From NCBI GenBank assembly GCA_026785785.1, contig JAJAZI010000258.1, forward strand, positions 1 to 7,956: a stretch of 7,956 nucleotides of DNA. The letters are read 5' to 3'. Below are positions 1-6,444 of this stretch, one piece after another (position 1 is the stretch's first letter; every line of letters starts with the position of its first letter). Source of the DNA: Microbacteriaceae bacterium. Its GTDB lineage: Bacteria > Actinomycetota > Actinomycetes > Actinomycetales > Microbacteriaceae. The notes beneath the pieces were generated by a model. The model was not told the DNA's origin, searched no databases, and was given only the letters and a program-made list of their open reading frames with translations. A program made the translations under genes and the position numbers.

Positions 1-344
1 AGGCCGCCGAATGAGTAGGCGTCGAGTGCGACAGCGACGGGATCGGTGGGGTTGAACCACTTCACGACGGCGCCGAAGATGGCGAGGGTGACGAGGAAGA
101 ACGGCACTCCGTCGCGGCGCTCTCCCTTGGCGAGGGTCTCCTTGCCGAGCACACGCGCGGCGCCGCCGACGATGTGCGCGAGTCCGAGCCAGGCGCGCGA
201 GAGCAGCCCGTGGCCGCGCTCGGGTGCGAATTTGGGGGCGGGCATCTTGCGCGTGGTGCCCTTGCCGGTCCCAGCGCCGGCGCCCTTGGTGCCGGCGCGC
301 GTCGTCGTTCGCGCGCGCGAGGTCGACCGAGTGCTCGTAGCCAT
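1..344 (-). CDS. ftsK: DNA translocase FtsK, N-terminal part (cut by window edge)
   Basis: This is the first 114 codons of a gene that runs off the left edge. FtsK is a septum-anchored ATPase that pumps chromosome ends through the closing division septum; only its amino end is visible, so the motor and gamma domains cannot be checked. Residues 1-38 are a basic, Ala/Thr/Gly/Arg-rich cytoplasmic leader. RKMPAPKFAPERGHGLLSRA follows, then a linker, then the first membrane segment at about 80-95 (VPFFLVTLAIFGAVV), followed by KWFNPTDPVAVALDAYSFGG, typical of the first extracytoplasmic loop of actinobacterial FtsK. ATG at 344 is chosen because AAGGA lies just upstream and the leader is already the usual length. 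Position after rnj fits the actinobacterial thyX-dapA-rnj-ftsK order. The call rests on N-terminal resemblance and synteny, not on a catalytic motif. Confidence 0.85.
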   Translation of the reverse strand, partial: MATSTRSTSRARTTTRAGTKGAGAGTGKGTTRKMPAPKFAPERGHGLLSRAWLGLAHIVGGAARVLGKETLAKGERRDGVPFFLVTLAIFGAVVKWFNPTDPVAVALDAYSFGG

Positions 345-357
345 GTTCCTTACGGTA
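345..357 (-). promoter_or_regulatory. Candidate -10 element and ribosome site for ftsK
   Basis: Read on the minus strand, TACCGT (352-357) fits the actinobacterial -10 pattern TANNNT and ends 7 nt before the ftsK ATG. AAGGA sits inside those 7 nt. Transcription would start at or within a base or so of the ATG, giving an almost leaderless mRNA, unless the real promoter lies further upstream and AAGGA acts as a close-set ribosome site. No convincing -35 box is visible 16-18 nt upstream. Confidence 0.35.
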
Positions 358-360
358 TCC

Positions 361-389
361 CGGGCCACCGTCAGCGGCCGGTTGGCCCG
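361..389 (-). terminator. Hairpin between exporter operon and ftsK
   Basis: On the minus strand CGGGCCA and TGGCCCG form a perfect 7-bp stem. CCG/CGG extends it by 3 bp past a one-base bulge, leaving a loop of about 8 nt. It begins 22 nt after the permease stop codon and ends just before the ftsK -10 candidate. There is no U-tract, so it would be an atypical terminator of the stem-only kind proposed for high-GC actinobacteria. It could instead act on ftsK expression or be a chance GC-rich palindrome. Confidence 0.35.
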
Positions 390-411
390 CGCGCGTGTCA
401 GGCGATCGCGG

Positions 412-1629
412 TCAGTAGCGAATCGCGTCGATCACTCTCACCCGCACGGCCACGAGCGCGGGAAGCAGCCCCGCGAGAGCACCGACGGCGGTGGCCGCGC
501 CAAGCCCGACGAGCGCGGCCTCGAGCGGGAACGGCGGCAGTTCGATCGCCCCCTGGGCGACGAGCTGCTGCACGGTCGGGTTGGTGACGACGAGCACTGC
601 GACGAAGACGCCGATGACCCCGGCGGCCACGGTGCCGACGACGCTTTCCATCATCACCGCGAAGAAGACCCGTCCGGAGGTTGCGCCGAAGCTGCGCCGG
701 ATTCCGATCTCGCGCACCCGCTGGCGCACAGTCACGAGCGAGATGTTCACGAGGCTCAGCGCGCCGAGGAACAGGATGAGCACCGCGACGCCGGTGATGA
801 CGAGGGTGATCGGCCCGAGCGGGTCCTCCCCGTTGGCGGCGTAGTCCGAGCGGAACACGTCGACGGTGGCGGCGCTTCCGAGCACACCTCGCAGGTCGCT
901 CGTCAGGCCCGCCATGATCGAATCGGCGAGATCGCCCGGCACCCAGAACTCGTACCCGGGCGACACGCTTGCGAGCTGCGCGGGGTCGGCAATGCGTTCG
1001 TAGGAGGCCAGGAGCATCATGGCGCTCAAGGTCGGGTCGCCTGGATAGGAGCTGGTGACGCCGAGGATCACCGCGGTCGCCTCGCTCGCACCGACGATGG
1101 TGACGGTCGGGTGCGTGCGCAGGTCCGGGGAGCCGATCCGCTGCCAGAACGCCTCGTTCACCACGAGACCGGGGGCGAGCCGGTCGGCATCCGATTCGGT
1201 GAACCACGACCCGTCGAGCACCGCGAGGCGATGCATGGTGCGGTAGTCGACGCCGACGAGTTGCGTCTGCACGTCGGCGACCCCATCGGGGAACTGGATG
1301 CGCTGGCTCGAGTAGCCCGCCGGCGTGACGTGGCTGATGCCGTAGCGCTCGGAAGCCGTGGCGACGGCGTCGCCGAGCGCCGAGCTGTTCAGGGCTGCAC
1401 CCGACTGGGAGTAGGCGCTGACGACGAGTGTTGCCGCGCGACCGCCACCCCGCTCGAAGGACTCGGTCGTGGATTGGCGGGCCATCTGGCCGAGTCCGAC
1501 CACGCTCGTGAGCGCGGCGATGGCGACCGCGACACCGATGAGGCTCAGCAGCACCCTGGTGCGGTGCACCCGGAGCTCGGAGCGCGCCTCGACGACAGCT
1601 CCGACCGTGCTCGACAGGATGCGCCTCAT
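412..1629 (-). CDS. ABC transporter permease, MacB/FtsX fold
   Basis: This is a 405-residue membrane subunit of a tripartite exporter. One membrane segment lies near the amino end (about 26-46, VLLSLIGVAVAIAALTSVVGL). A large extracytoplasmic domain (about 50-270) follows, then three membrane segments (about 274-294, 323-348 and 372-395). This four-helix layout is that of MacB/YknZ-type permeases (MacB_PCD plus FtsX domains). The cytoplasmic stretch VRQRVREIGIRRSFGAT (301-317) is the conserved coupling-helix region that contacts the ATPase. Length is normal for the family. Its ATG overlaps the ATPase stop (ATGA), so the two are translationally coupled. Substrate cannot be read from sequence; relatives export macrolides, peptides, lipids or toxins. 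No separate promoter is visible. Family call is firm, function is open. Confidence 0.93.
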   Translation of the reverse strand: MRRILSSTVGAVVEARSELRVHRTRVLLSLIGVAVAIAALTSVVGLGQMARQSTTESFERGGGRAATLVVSAYSQSGAALNSSALGDAVATASERYGISHVTPAGYSSQRIQFPDGVADVQTQLVGVDYRTMHRLAVLDGSWFTESDADRLAPGLVVNEAFWQRIGSPDLRTHPTVTIVGASEATAVILGVTSSYPGDPTLSAMMLLASYERIADPAQLASVSPGYEFWVPGDLADSIMAGLTSDLRGVLGSAATVDVFRSDYAANGEDPLGPITLVITGVAVLILFLGALSLVNISLVTVRQRVREIGIRRSFGATSGRVFFAVMMESVVGTVAAGVIGVFVAVLVVTNPTVQQLVAQGAIELPPFPLEAALVGLGAATAVGALAGLLPALVAVRVRVIDAIRY

Positions 1630-2366
1630 GCGCCACCGTTCCCGGGGACGCGGGCGAATTCGGCGCCCTGGTCGAGATAGGAGAATTCGAGCGGCGCGAG
1701 CACGCCGTGATCGAGGCGGTAGTGGCGGCGGGCGAGCGCGGCGACGTTGGTGTCGTGGGTGATGGTGATGAGGGCGGCACCCGAGGACTCGGCGACATCG
1801 TCGAGCAGCTTCATGATGACCGCCCCCGTCTCGATGTCGAGGGCGCCGGTCGGCTCGTCGGCGAGGATCAGCCGGGGCCCGCGCACGAGTGCGCGGGCGA
1901 TCGCGACGCGCTGCTGCTCTCCCCCGGACAGCTTCTCCGGCATCGAGCTCATTCGCGCGCCGAGGCCGACCCGGTCGAGCATGTCCGCGGCGATCGCCTC
2001 GCGCCGCCAGAACTGCCGTCCGGAGGCGTACAGCAGCGGCGTCACGACGTTCTCCAGCGCCGTGCGGCCGGAAAGCAGATTGAACTGCTGGAAGATGAAG
2101 CCGATGTCGGCGCCCCGCGCGCGGTCGCGCGCCCCGGAGGACAGCTTCGAGACGAGCCGGTCCTCGAAGGTGATGGTGCCCGCCGTCGGGCTATCGAGCA
2201 GGCCGAGGAGGTTGAGGAGCGTCGTCTTCCCCGAGCCCGAGCGGCCGACGATCGACACGTGGTCGCCGACCTCCACCTCGAGGTCGACGCCCCGAAGGAT
2301 CTCGAGCGTGCTCGAGTCGGGCAGGCGCACCGAGCGGGTGACCCCGGCAAGTTTCAGGAGCGACAT
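1626..2366 (-). CDS. ABC transporter ATP-binding protein, LolD/MacB type
   Basis: This 246-residue ATPase powers the adjacent permease. All motifs are intact: Walker A GRSGSGKTT (41-49), Q-loop FQQ (92-94), signature LSGGEQQRVAIARA (146-159), Walker B LILADEP followed by TGALD (166-177), and the switch histidine H204 in TITHD. The FQQFNLL stretch and the ADEPTGALD form are characteristic of the MacB/LolD/FtsE branch, whose members act as mechanotransmitters rather than classical channel transporters. Length is slightly over the usual 220-240; the extra residues form a tail after about residue 222. The start codon ATG lies one base after the adaptor stop (TGA-G-ATG), and the stop overlaps the permease start, so the three genes form one coupled operon. 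No intact ribosome site is obvious, which fits re-initiation from the adaptor gene. Confidence 0.96.
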   Translation of the reverse strand: MSLLKLAGVTRSVRLPDSSTLEILRGVDLEVEVGDHVSIVGRSGSGKTTLLNLLGLLDSPTAGTITFEDRLVSKLSSGARDRARGADIGFIFQQFNLLSGRTALENVVTPLLYASGRQFWRREAIAADMLDRVGLGARMSSMPEKLSGGEQQRVAIARALVRGPRLILADEPTGALDIETGAVIMKLLDDVAESSGAALITITHDTNVAALARRHYRLDHGVLAPLEFSYLDQGAEFARVPGNGGA

Positions 2367-2367
2367 C

Positions 2368-3378
2368 TCAGGGCTCGCAGGTGACGGAGCCGTCGGGGAA
2401 GGACATGCATCCGTCGCCCATGTCGACGCCCACCTGGGGTGCGCCCGGGATGAACTGCAGAACGAGGTCTCCCTCGGCGAGCCCCTCCTTGATCTCGACG
2501 TTGACGCCGTCGTTGAGTCCGATCACGACCGCAGCGGCCTCGCTTGTGCCATCAGCGAGACGCACATAGACGCTGCCGGCGCCGGAGGACCCCTCGACAC
2601 TCGTCACCGGAACGGTGAGCACGTTCTCGGCGACGCCGCCCGCGAGAGTGAGCTCGGCGCCGAGGCCCGCGAAGACGGTGACCTCGCCCGGCACGCCGCA
2701 GCGGACCGTGGCACCCGAGGCCGGCGCGCCGCCGTTCGGGTCGGAAGCGGGGTCGGCCCCGGCGAGCGCCGAGGTGATCGTCAGCTGGGTGCAGGTGAAC
2801 GGCGCCGGGCCGCCGATGATCGTCACCTTGGCCTCGGTGGGCCGGGTGAGCAGCCGGTACTGCTGGTCGGGGGCGAGGGGGCCGCTCACGGCGAAGCTCG
2901 TCGGGGCGACCTGCCCGACGGATTCCCCGACGGCGACGGTCTGCCCGACTATGACGGGCAGGGCCGAGAGGATGCCGGGCGAGCCGGCCAGCACCGTGAC
3001 GGTCACGACCTTGTTCGGGGCCATCGTTCCGTCGTCGCGGACGGCGCCCGGCGTCTCGGATCTGATGGTCAGGATGGCGGTGTCGGCGGCCACCGGCGCG
3101 CCCACGCCGACGAGCACCTTGCTCACCTCACCATTGAGCGTTGCCTTCACGGGCAGCGCCGGATCGGCCACGATTGTGCCCTGCACTGTGACGTCGTTCT
3201 GGATCGTGCCGACCGTGACCGCCACCTCCGGCTCGGAGATCTCGCCGGTCGGGAACTCCGGCGCGTCCGCCGCCAGAGACGCCTCCGAGAAGAACGCCAT
3301 CTTCACGAGTGCACCCGCAATAGCCAGAAAAATCACGATCCGCAGGATCGGGAATACCCAGTTTCGCGTGACGCCCAT
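2368..3378 (-). CDS. Membrane-anchored adaptor (membrane fusion protein) of ABC exporter
   Basis: This is a 336-residue HlyD/YknX-like adaptor linking the permease to the outside. An uncleaved-looking anchor lies at about 7-29 (WVFPILRIVIFLAIAGALV), followed by an extracytoplasmic body. Two lipoyl-like half motifs are visible, LPVKATLNGEVSKVLVGVGA (75-94) and around 126-158 (PGILSALPVIVGQTVAVGE). Barrel-like strands follow (EVTVFAGLGAELTLAG; VLTVPVTSV). No long alpha-hairpin separates the half motifs. Four cysteines (196, 227, 324, 334) all lie outside the membrane, the last pair close to the C-terminus, so two disulfides are possible. ATG at 3378 is preferred because GGAG lies 5 nt upstream; an in-frame TTG at 3417 would add 13 residues but lacks a ribosome site. 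The gene heads a coupled operon with the ATPase and permease. Confidence 0.85.
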   Translation of the reverse strand: MGVTRNWVFPILRIVIFLAIAGALVKMAFFSEASLAADAPEFPTGEISEPEVAVTVGTIQNDVTVQGTIVADPALPVKATLNGEVSKVLVGVGAPVAADTAILTIRSETPGAVRDDGTMAPNKVVTVTVLAGSPGILSALPVIVGQTVAVGESVGQVAPTSFAVSGPLAPDQQYRLLTRPTEAKVTIIGGPAPFTCTQLTITSALAGADPASDPNGGAPASGATVRCGVPGEVTVFAGLGAELTLAGGVAENVLTVPVTSVEGSSGAGSVYVRLADGTSEAAAVVIGLNDGVNVEIKEGLAEGDLVLQFIPGAPQVGVDMGDGCMSFPDGSVTCEP

Positions 3379-3388
3379 GGTCGCTCCG

Positions 3389-3412
3389 TTACTCTCAAGA
3401 AGATTACTCAAG
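3389..3412 (-). promoter_or_regulatory. Candidate exporter-operon promoter with direct repeats
   Basis: On the minus strand TAATCT (3401-3406) is a TANNNT -10 hexamer placed 22 nt upstream of the adaptor ATG, leaving room for a short leader carrying GGAG. Two copies of a box flank and overlap it: on the plus strand TTACTCTCAAG (3389-3399) and TTACTCAAG (3404-3412), their CTCAAG cores 13 nt apart. Repeats overlapping a -10 could be an operator for a repressor, but no regulator gene is encoded nearby. No clear -35 box is seen. The rest of the 105-nt gap up to the rnj stop holds only a small CATTC/GAATG hairpin (3447-3460). Confidence 0.35.
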
Positions 3413-3483
3413 GACAAGCTATCGGGCGCGCGCCTGCCTGAGCCGCCATTCCCACGAATGACACGCGATGTTTTTCTGCGGGA

Positions 3484-5154
3484 TCAGGCCTCGATGACGA
3501 TCGGCACGATCATCGGCCGGCGGCGGTGCGAGGAGCTGACCCAGCGGCCGACCGTGCGCCGCACGACCTGGCTGTAGGCGTGGAGGTCGCGGGTTCCGTT
3601 CGCCGCAGCCTCGGCGAGCGCGGCGACAATCATCGGCTTGACGCTCGCGAACACGGCGGAGTCCTCCGCGTACCCCCGCGCGTGGATCTCCGGGCCCACG
3701 ATGACGGCGCCGGTTTGCGCGTCGATCGCGACGAAGATCGACACGAAGCCCTCCTCGGCGAGGATGCGACGGTCTTTGAGATCGGCGTCGGTGATCGTGC
3801 CGACCGACGAGCCGTCGACGTACACGTAGCCGAGGTCGAGCTGGCCGACGACGGTCGCGACGCCGTCGCGCAGGTCGATCGCGGTGCCGTTCTCGCCGAT
3901 GATGGTGTTCTCCCGCGGCACGCCCGTCTGGATCGCGAGCGCCTGGTTCGCGACGAGGTGGCGGTACTCCCCGTGCACCGGCAGCACGTTTTTCGGACGC
4001 ACGATGTTGTAGCAGTAGAGCAGCTCGCCCGCGCTCGCGTGGCCGGAGACGTGCACCTTCGCGTTGCCTTTGTGCACCACGTTCGCGCCGAGCTTGACGA
4101 GCCCGTTGATGACGCGGTACACGGCGTTCTCGTTGCCGGGGATGAGGCTCGAGGCGAGGATGACGGTGTCGCCCGTGCCGATCTCGATCTGGTGCTCCAT
4201 GTTCGCCATCCGCGCGAGCACGGCCATCGGCTCGCCCTGCGATCCCGTGCTCATGTAGACGATTCTGTCGTCGGGCAGGTCGGCGGCCTTCTTGGAGTCG
4301 ATGAGGACCCCCGGCGGCACCTTCAGGTAGCCGAGCTCGGCGGCGATCGACATGTTGCGAACCATCGAGCGGCCCATGAACGCGACCCGGCGGCCGTTCG
4401 CGTTCGCGGCATCCAGCACCTGCTGCACTCGGTGCACGTGGCTGGAGAAGCTCGCGATGATGACCCGGCGCGGGGCCGTGAAGATGACGCTCTCGAGCAC
4501 GGGGCCGATGTCGCGCTCCGGCGCGGTGAACCCGGGAACGTCGGCGTTGGTCGAGTCGACCAGGAACAGGTCGACGCCGGCCTCGCCGAGTCGGGCGAAC
4601 GCGCGCAGGTCGGTGATGCGGTTGTCGAGCGGGAGCTGGTCCATCTTGAAGTCGCCCGTGTGCAGCACGACGCCCGCGCTGGTGCGGATCGCGACGGCGA
4701 GGGCATCCGGGATCGAATGGTTCACCGCGACGAACTCGAGGTCGAAGGGGCCGAGCCGTTCCCTCTGGTCCTCGCGCACGGTCAGCGTGAACGGCTTGAT
4801 GCGGTGCTCCTTGAGCTTCGCCTCGATGAACGCGAGGGTGAGGCTCGACCCGATGAGCGGGATGTCGGCGCGCAGCCTGAGCAGGTACGGCACCGCGCCG
4901 ATGTGGTCCTCATGGCCGTGGGTCAGCACGATGCCGACGATGTCGTCGAGCCTGGGCCTGATGGGAGAGAAGTCGGGCAGGATCAGGTCGACGCCGGGCT
5001 GGTTCTCCTCGGGGAAGAGCACCCCGCAGTCGACGATCAGGAGCTTGCCGTCGATCTCGAAGACCGTCATGTTGCGGCCGATCTCACCGAGCCCGCCGAT
5101 CGGGATGATGCGCAGCGTGCCGTTCTCGAGCGGCGGCGGACTGTAAATGGTCAT
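3484..5154 (-). CDS. rnj: Ribonuclease J
   Basis: Cytoplasmic metallo-beta-lactamase/beta-CASP nuclease combining 5'-to-3' exonuclease and endonuclease activity in rRNA maturation and mRNA decay. At 556 residues it matches actinobacterial RNase J (about 555-560). Metal ligands are all present: HGHEDH (79-84), H146 in NHSIPD, D168 in HTGDFK and H394 in LPVHGEY. The beta-CASP part follows, with STGSQGEP (302-309) and HVSGHA (368-373, ligand-region H368 and H372), the latter typical of RNase J phosphate-binding loops. The C-terminal domain (about 460-556) includes the ending RPMIVPIVIEA. ATG at 5154 has AGGA about 6 nt upstream and gives the usual MTIYSPPPLENGTLRI-type start. It lies 99 nt after dapA and is probably cotranscribed with it, as in other actinobacteria. 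No strong terminator follows the stop codon. Confidence 0.97.
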   Translation of the reverse strand: MTIYSPPPLENGTLRIIPIGGLGEIGRNMTVFEIDGKLLIVDCGVLFPEENQPGVDLILPDFSPIRPRLDDIVGIVLTHGHEDHIGAVPYLLRLRADIPLIGSSLTLAFIEAKLKEHRIKPFTLTVREDQRERLGPFDLEFVAVNHSIPDALAVAIRTSAGVVLHTGDFKMDQLPLDNRITDLRAFARLGEAGVDLFLVDSTNADVPGFTAPERDIGPVLESVIFTAPRRVIIASFSSHVHRVQQVLDAANANGRRVAFMGRSMVRNMSIAAELGYLKVPPGVLIDSKKAADLPDDRIVYMSTGSQGEPMAVLARMANMEHQIEIGTGDTVILASSLIPGNENAVYRVINGLVKLGANVVHKGNAKVHVSGHASAGELLYCYNIVRPKNVLPVHGEYRHLVANQALAIQTGVPRENTIIGENGTAIDLRDGVATVVGQLDLGYVYVDGSSVGTITDADLKDRRILAEEGFVSIFVAIDAQTGAVIVGPEIHARGYAEDSAVFASVKPMIVAALAEAAANGTRDLHAYSQVVRRTVGRWVSSSHRRRPMIVPIVIEA

Positions 5155-5182
5155 CGGGTCCTGTCGTCTCGTCAGCGGGGCG

Positions 5183-5250
5183 GTCGCTGCGGTCAGCGGT
5201 CGTGCTCAGCGGGTCAGTCGCTGCGGTCAGCGGTCGTGCTCAGCGGGTCA
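5183..5250. repeat. Perfect 34-bp tandem duplication in dapA-rnj spacer
   Basis: Two identical 34-nt units lie end to end, 5183-5216 and 5217-5250. Each contains GTCAGCGG and CTCAGCGG words and a small hairpin (CGCTG-CGGT-CAGCG, 5185-5198 and 5219-5232). Fragments of the same words continue on both sides (GTCAGCGGGG at 5171-5180; GGGTCAGCGGGTC at 5251-5263). The right-hand fragment includes the dapA stop codon. The duplication accounts for most of the 99-nt spacer. It ends 28 nt before the rnj start on the transcript, so it leaves the rnj ribosome site (AGGA) free. Confidence 0.95.
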
Positions 5251-5253
5251 GGG

Positions 5254-6231
5254 TCAGCGGGTCGTGCCGGCGATCTTCGGGAGCGCTCCGCCGGCGGCCG
5301 CATTGCGGTCTGGACGGAAGTTGCTGAGGTCCAGTCCGGGGATCGCGCCGACGAGAGCGATCTCGTCCTCGATCTGCGCCGCCTCGGCATCCTCGGGGCC
5401 GACGAGCGGCAGGCGAACGCGCGGGCTGCCGATGCGGCCGAGGCCGTGCAGGATGTACTTCGCCGCGACCGTCCCGGGCACGTGGGTCATGACGGCGCGC
5501 ACGAGCGGCTCGAGCGCCTGATGGGCGGCGGTCGCGGTGGCGAGGTCGCCGGCGTTCACAGCATCCACGATCACCCGGTACGGGGCCGCGGCGATGTTCG
5601 CCGTCACGCCGATCAGACCGGACGCGCCGATCGACAGGTGCGGCAGCACGTTGGCGTCGTCGCCGGAGAAGTAGAGCAGGTCGGTCTGGTTGAGCACGCG
5701 GCTGACCTCGCTGAAGTCGCCCTTCGCATCCTTGACCGCGAGGATGTTCGGATGCTTCGCCGCGCGCAGAATCGTCTCGTACCTGATCGGGATGCCCGTG
5801 CGACCCGGGATGTCGTAGAGGATCACCGGCAGGTCGGTCGCGTCGGCGATCATGCGGAAGTGGGTGAGCACCCCGGCCTGAGTGGGCTTGTTGTAGTACG
5901 GGGTGACGATCATGACGGCGTCGGCGCCGGCCTTCTCGCTCGCCTTGTACAGCTGCATCGCGTGGGCGGTCTCGTTGGACCCGCCGCCGGTGATGATCTT
6001 CGCGCGGCCCGCGGCGACGGACTTGCCGACCTCGACGAGGCGGATCTTCTCCGGGTCGGTGAGGGTGGAGGTCTCGCCGGTCGTGCCGGTCACGACGATT
6101 CCGTCGGCACCGGCGGTGATGACGTCGTCGATGTGCTTCTCGACGTCGGCCCAGTCGACCTCGCCGTCGGCGGTGAACGGGGTTACCAGCGCGACGAGAA
6201 CTTGGCCAAAGGGATTAGAGGACGTAGACAC
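5254..6231 (-). CDS. dapA: 4-hydroxy-tetrahydrodipicolinate synthase
   Basis: DapA condenses pyruvate with aspartate semialdehyde, the first committed step to diaminopimelate (peptidoglycan) and lysine. The fold is a TIM barrel with a Schiff-base lysine. Active-site residues are present: TGTTGE (48-53), Y113 in TPYYNKP, Y139 and R144 in LYDIPGRTG, and the Schiff-base lysine K167 in ILAVKDAKG. Downstream GDD (190-192) and GVTAN (208-212) are also family motifs. At 325 residues it is longer than the ~295 of E. coli; the surplus is mainly a loose tail after about residue 300 that ends in PKIAGTTR. The start is GTG at 6231, which keeps the normal NPFGQVLVALVTPF opening; there is no spaced ribosome site, and the -10 position suggests a leaderless mRNA. 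It lies upstream of rnj in the conserved actinobacterial order. Confidence 0.97.
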   Translation of the reverse strand: MSTSSNPFGQVLVALVTPFTADGEVDWADVEKHIDDVITAGADGIVVTGTTGETSTLTDPEKIRLVEVGKSVAAGRAKIITGGGSNETAHAMQLYKASEKAGADAVMIVTPYYNKPTQAGVLTHFRMIADATDLPVILYDIPGRTGIPIRYETILRAAKHPNILAVKDAKGDFSEVSRVLNQTDLLYFSGDDANVLPHLSIGASGLIGVTANIAAAPYRVIVDAVNAGDLATATAAHQALEPLVRAVMTHVPGTVAAKYILHGLGRIGSPRVRLPLVGPEDAEAAQIEDEIALVGAIPGLDLSNFRPDRNAAAGGALPKIAGTTR

Positions 6232-6243
6232 CCCTACAGGGTA
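6232..6243 (-). promoter_or_regulatory. Leaderless-type -10 element of dapA
   Basis: On the minus strand TACCCT (6238-6243) matches TANNNT and is followed by exactly 6 nt (GTAGGG) before the GTG start. The hexamer therefore occupies -12 to -7 relative to the first base of the start codon, where actinobacterial promoters of leaderless transcripts place it. The GGGG abutting GTG is too close to act as a ribosome site. No good -35 box is visible. Confidence 0.5.
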
Positions 6244-6266
6244 TCGCGCGACCGTTGCCGGCTGTG

Positions 6267-6294
6267 TGCTGGTTGAGCAGGTCGCTCAGCGACC
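6267..6294 (+). repeat. REP-like repeat, left copy
   Basis: The core is TGCTGGTTGAGCAGGTCGCT followed by CAGCGAC. Inside it GGTCGCT-C-AGCGACC (6280-6294) is a near-perfect palindrome, and CTGTCGAAACCCC follows directly. Two diverged copies of the 26-nt core occur in reverse orientation at 7584-7642; the closer one differs at 3 of 26 positions. From general familiarity, words such as GGTTGAGC and GTCGAAACC recur as dispersed intergenic repeats in Microbacteriaceae genomes, but copy number here cannot be tested. It lies between the dapA promoter and the inverted module. Confidence 0.7.
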
Positions 6295-6330
6295 CTGTCG
6301 AAACCCCGTCGCACCCGCCAACCGGGTCGT

Positions 6331-6444
6331 CCCATGTCGCCAAAGTCGGACTCCTCAGCCCGAGCCCAGCGGTTGAGGCCGGAAGTCGGGGTCAGCGCGT
6401 GGAATCAAGGCGCCCGACCGGCGCAGCATCCGACTTTGACGACA
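6331..6444. repeat. Inverted-repeat module, left copy
   Basis: The module opens with CCCATGTCGCCAAAGTCGGA (6331-6350) and closes with TCCGACTTTGACGACA (6429-6444). The ends are inverted 16-mers that differ at one base, with 78 nt between them. A third, weaker copy of the end word lies inside (GCCGGAAGTCGGGGTCAGCG, from 6378). The inner arm lies in the C-terminal codons of the neighbouring gene, whose stop codon (6392-6394) is also within the module. The 78-nt interior shares only short patches with the interior of the right module. Confidence 0.85.

Noticed and set aside
46..1680. Long plus-strand open frame opposite ftsK and the permease
   Set aside because: The composition is dominated by Arg, Asp, Glu, His and Gly, as expected from the reverse of GC-rich codons. 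The opposite strand encodes clear FtsK and FtsX-fold proteins.
3379..3417. Earlier TTG start for the adaptor (13 extra residues)
   Set aside because: TTG at 3417 has no ribosome site, whereas ATG at 3378 has GGAG at proper spacing. The upstream stretch instead holds a -10 candidate and direct repeats.
5183..5250. Possible CRISPR array in the dapA-rnj spacer
   Set aside because: The two 34-bp units abut with no spacer between them, and no cas genes are present. It is a plain tandem duplication.
3526..6276. A 2.7-kb plus-strand open frame opposite rnj and dapA
   Set aside because: This is an antisense artefact of high GC content. It spans two well-supported genes and a tandem repeat, with no family resemblance.
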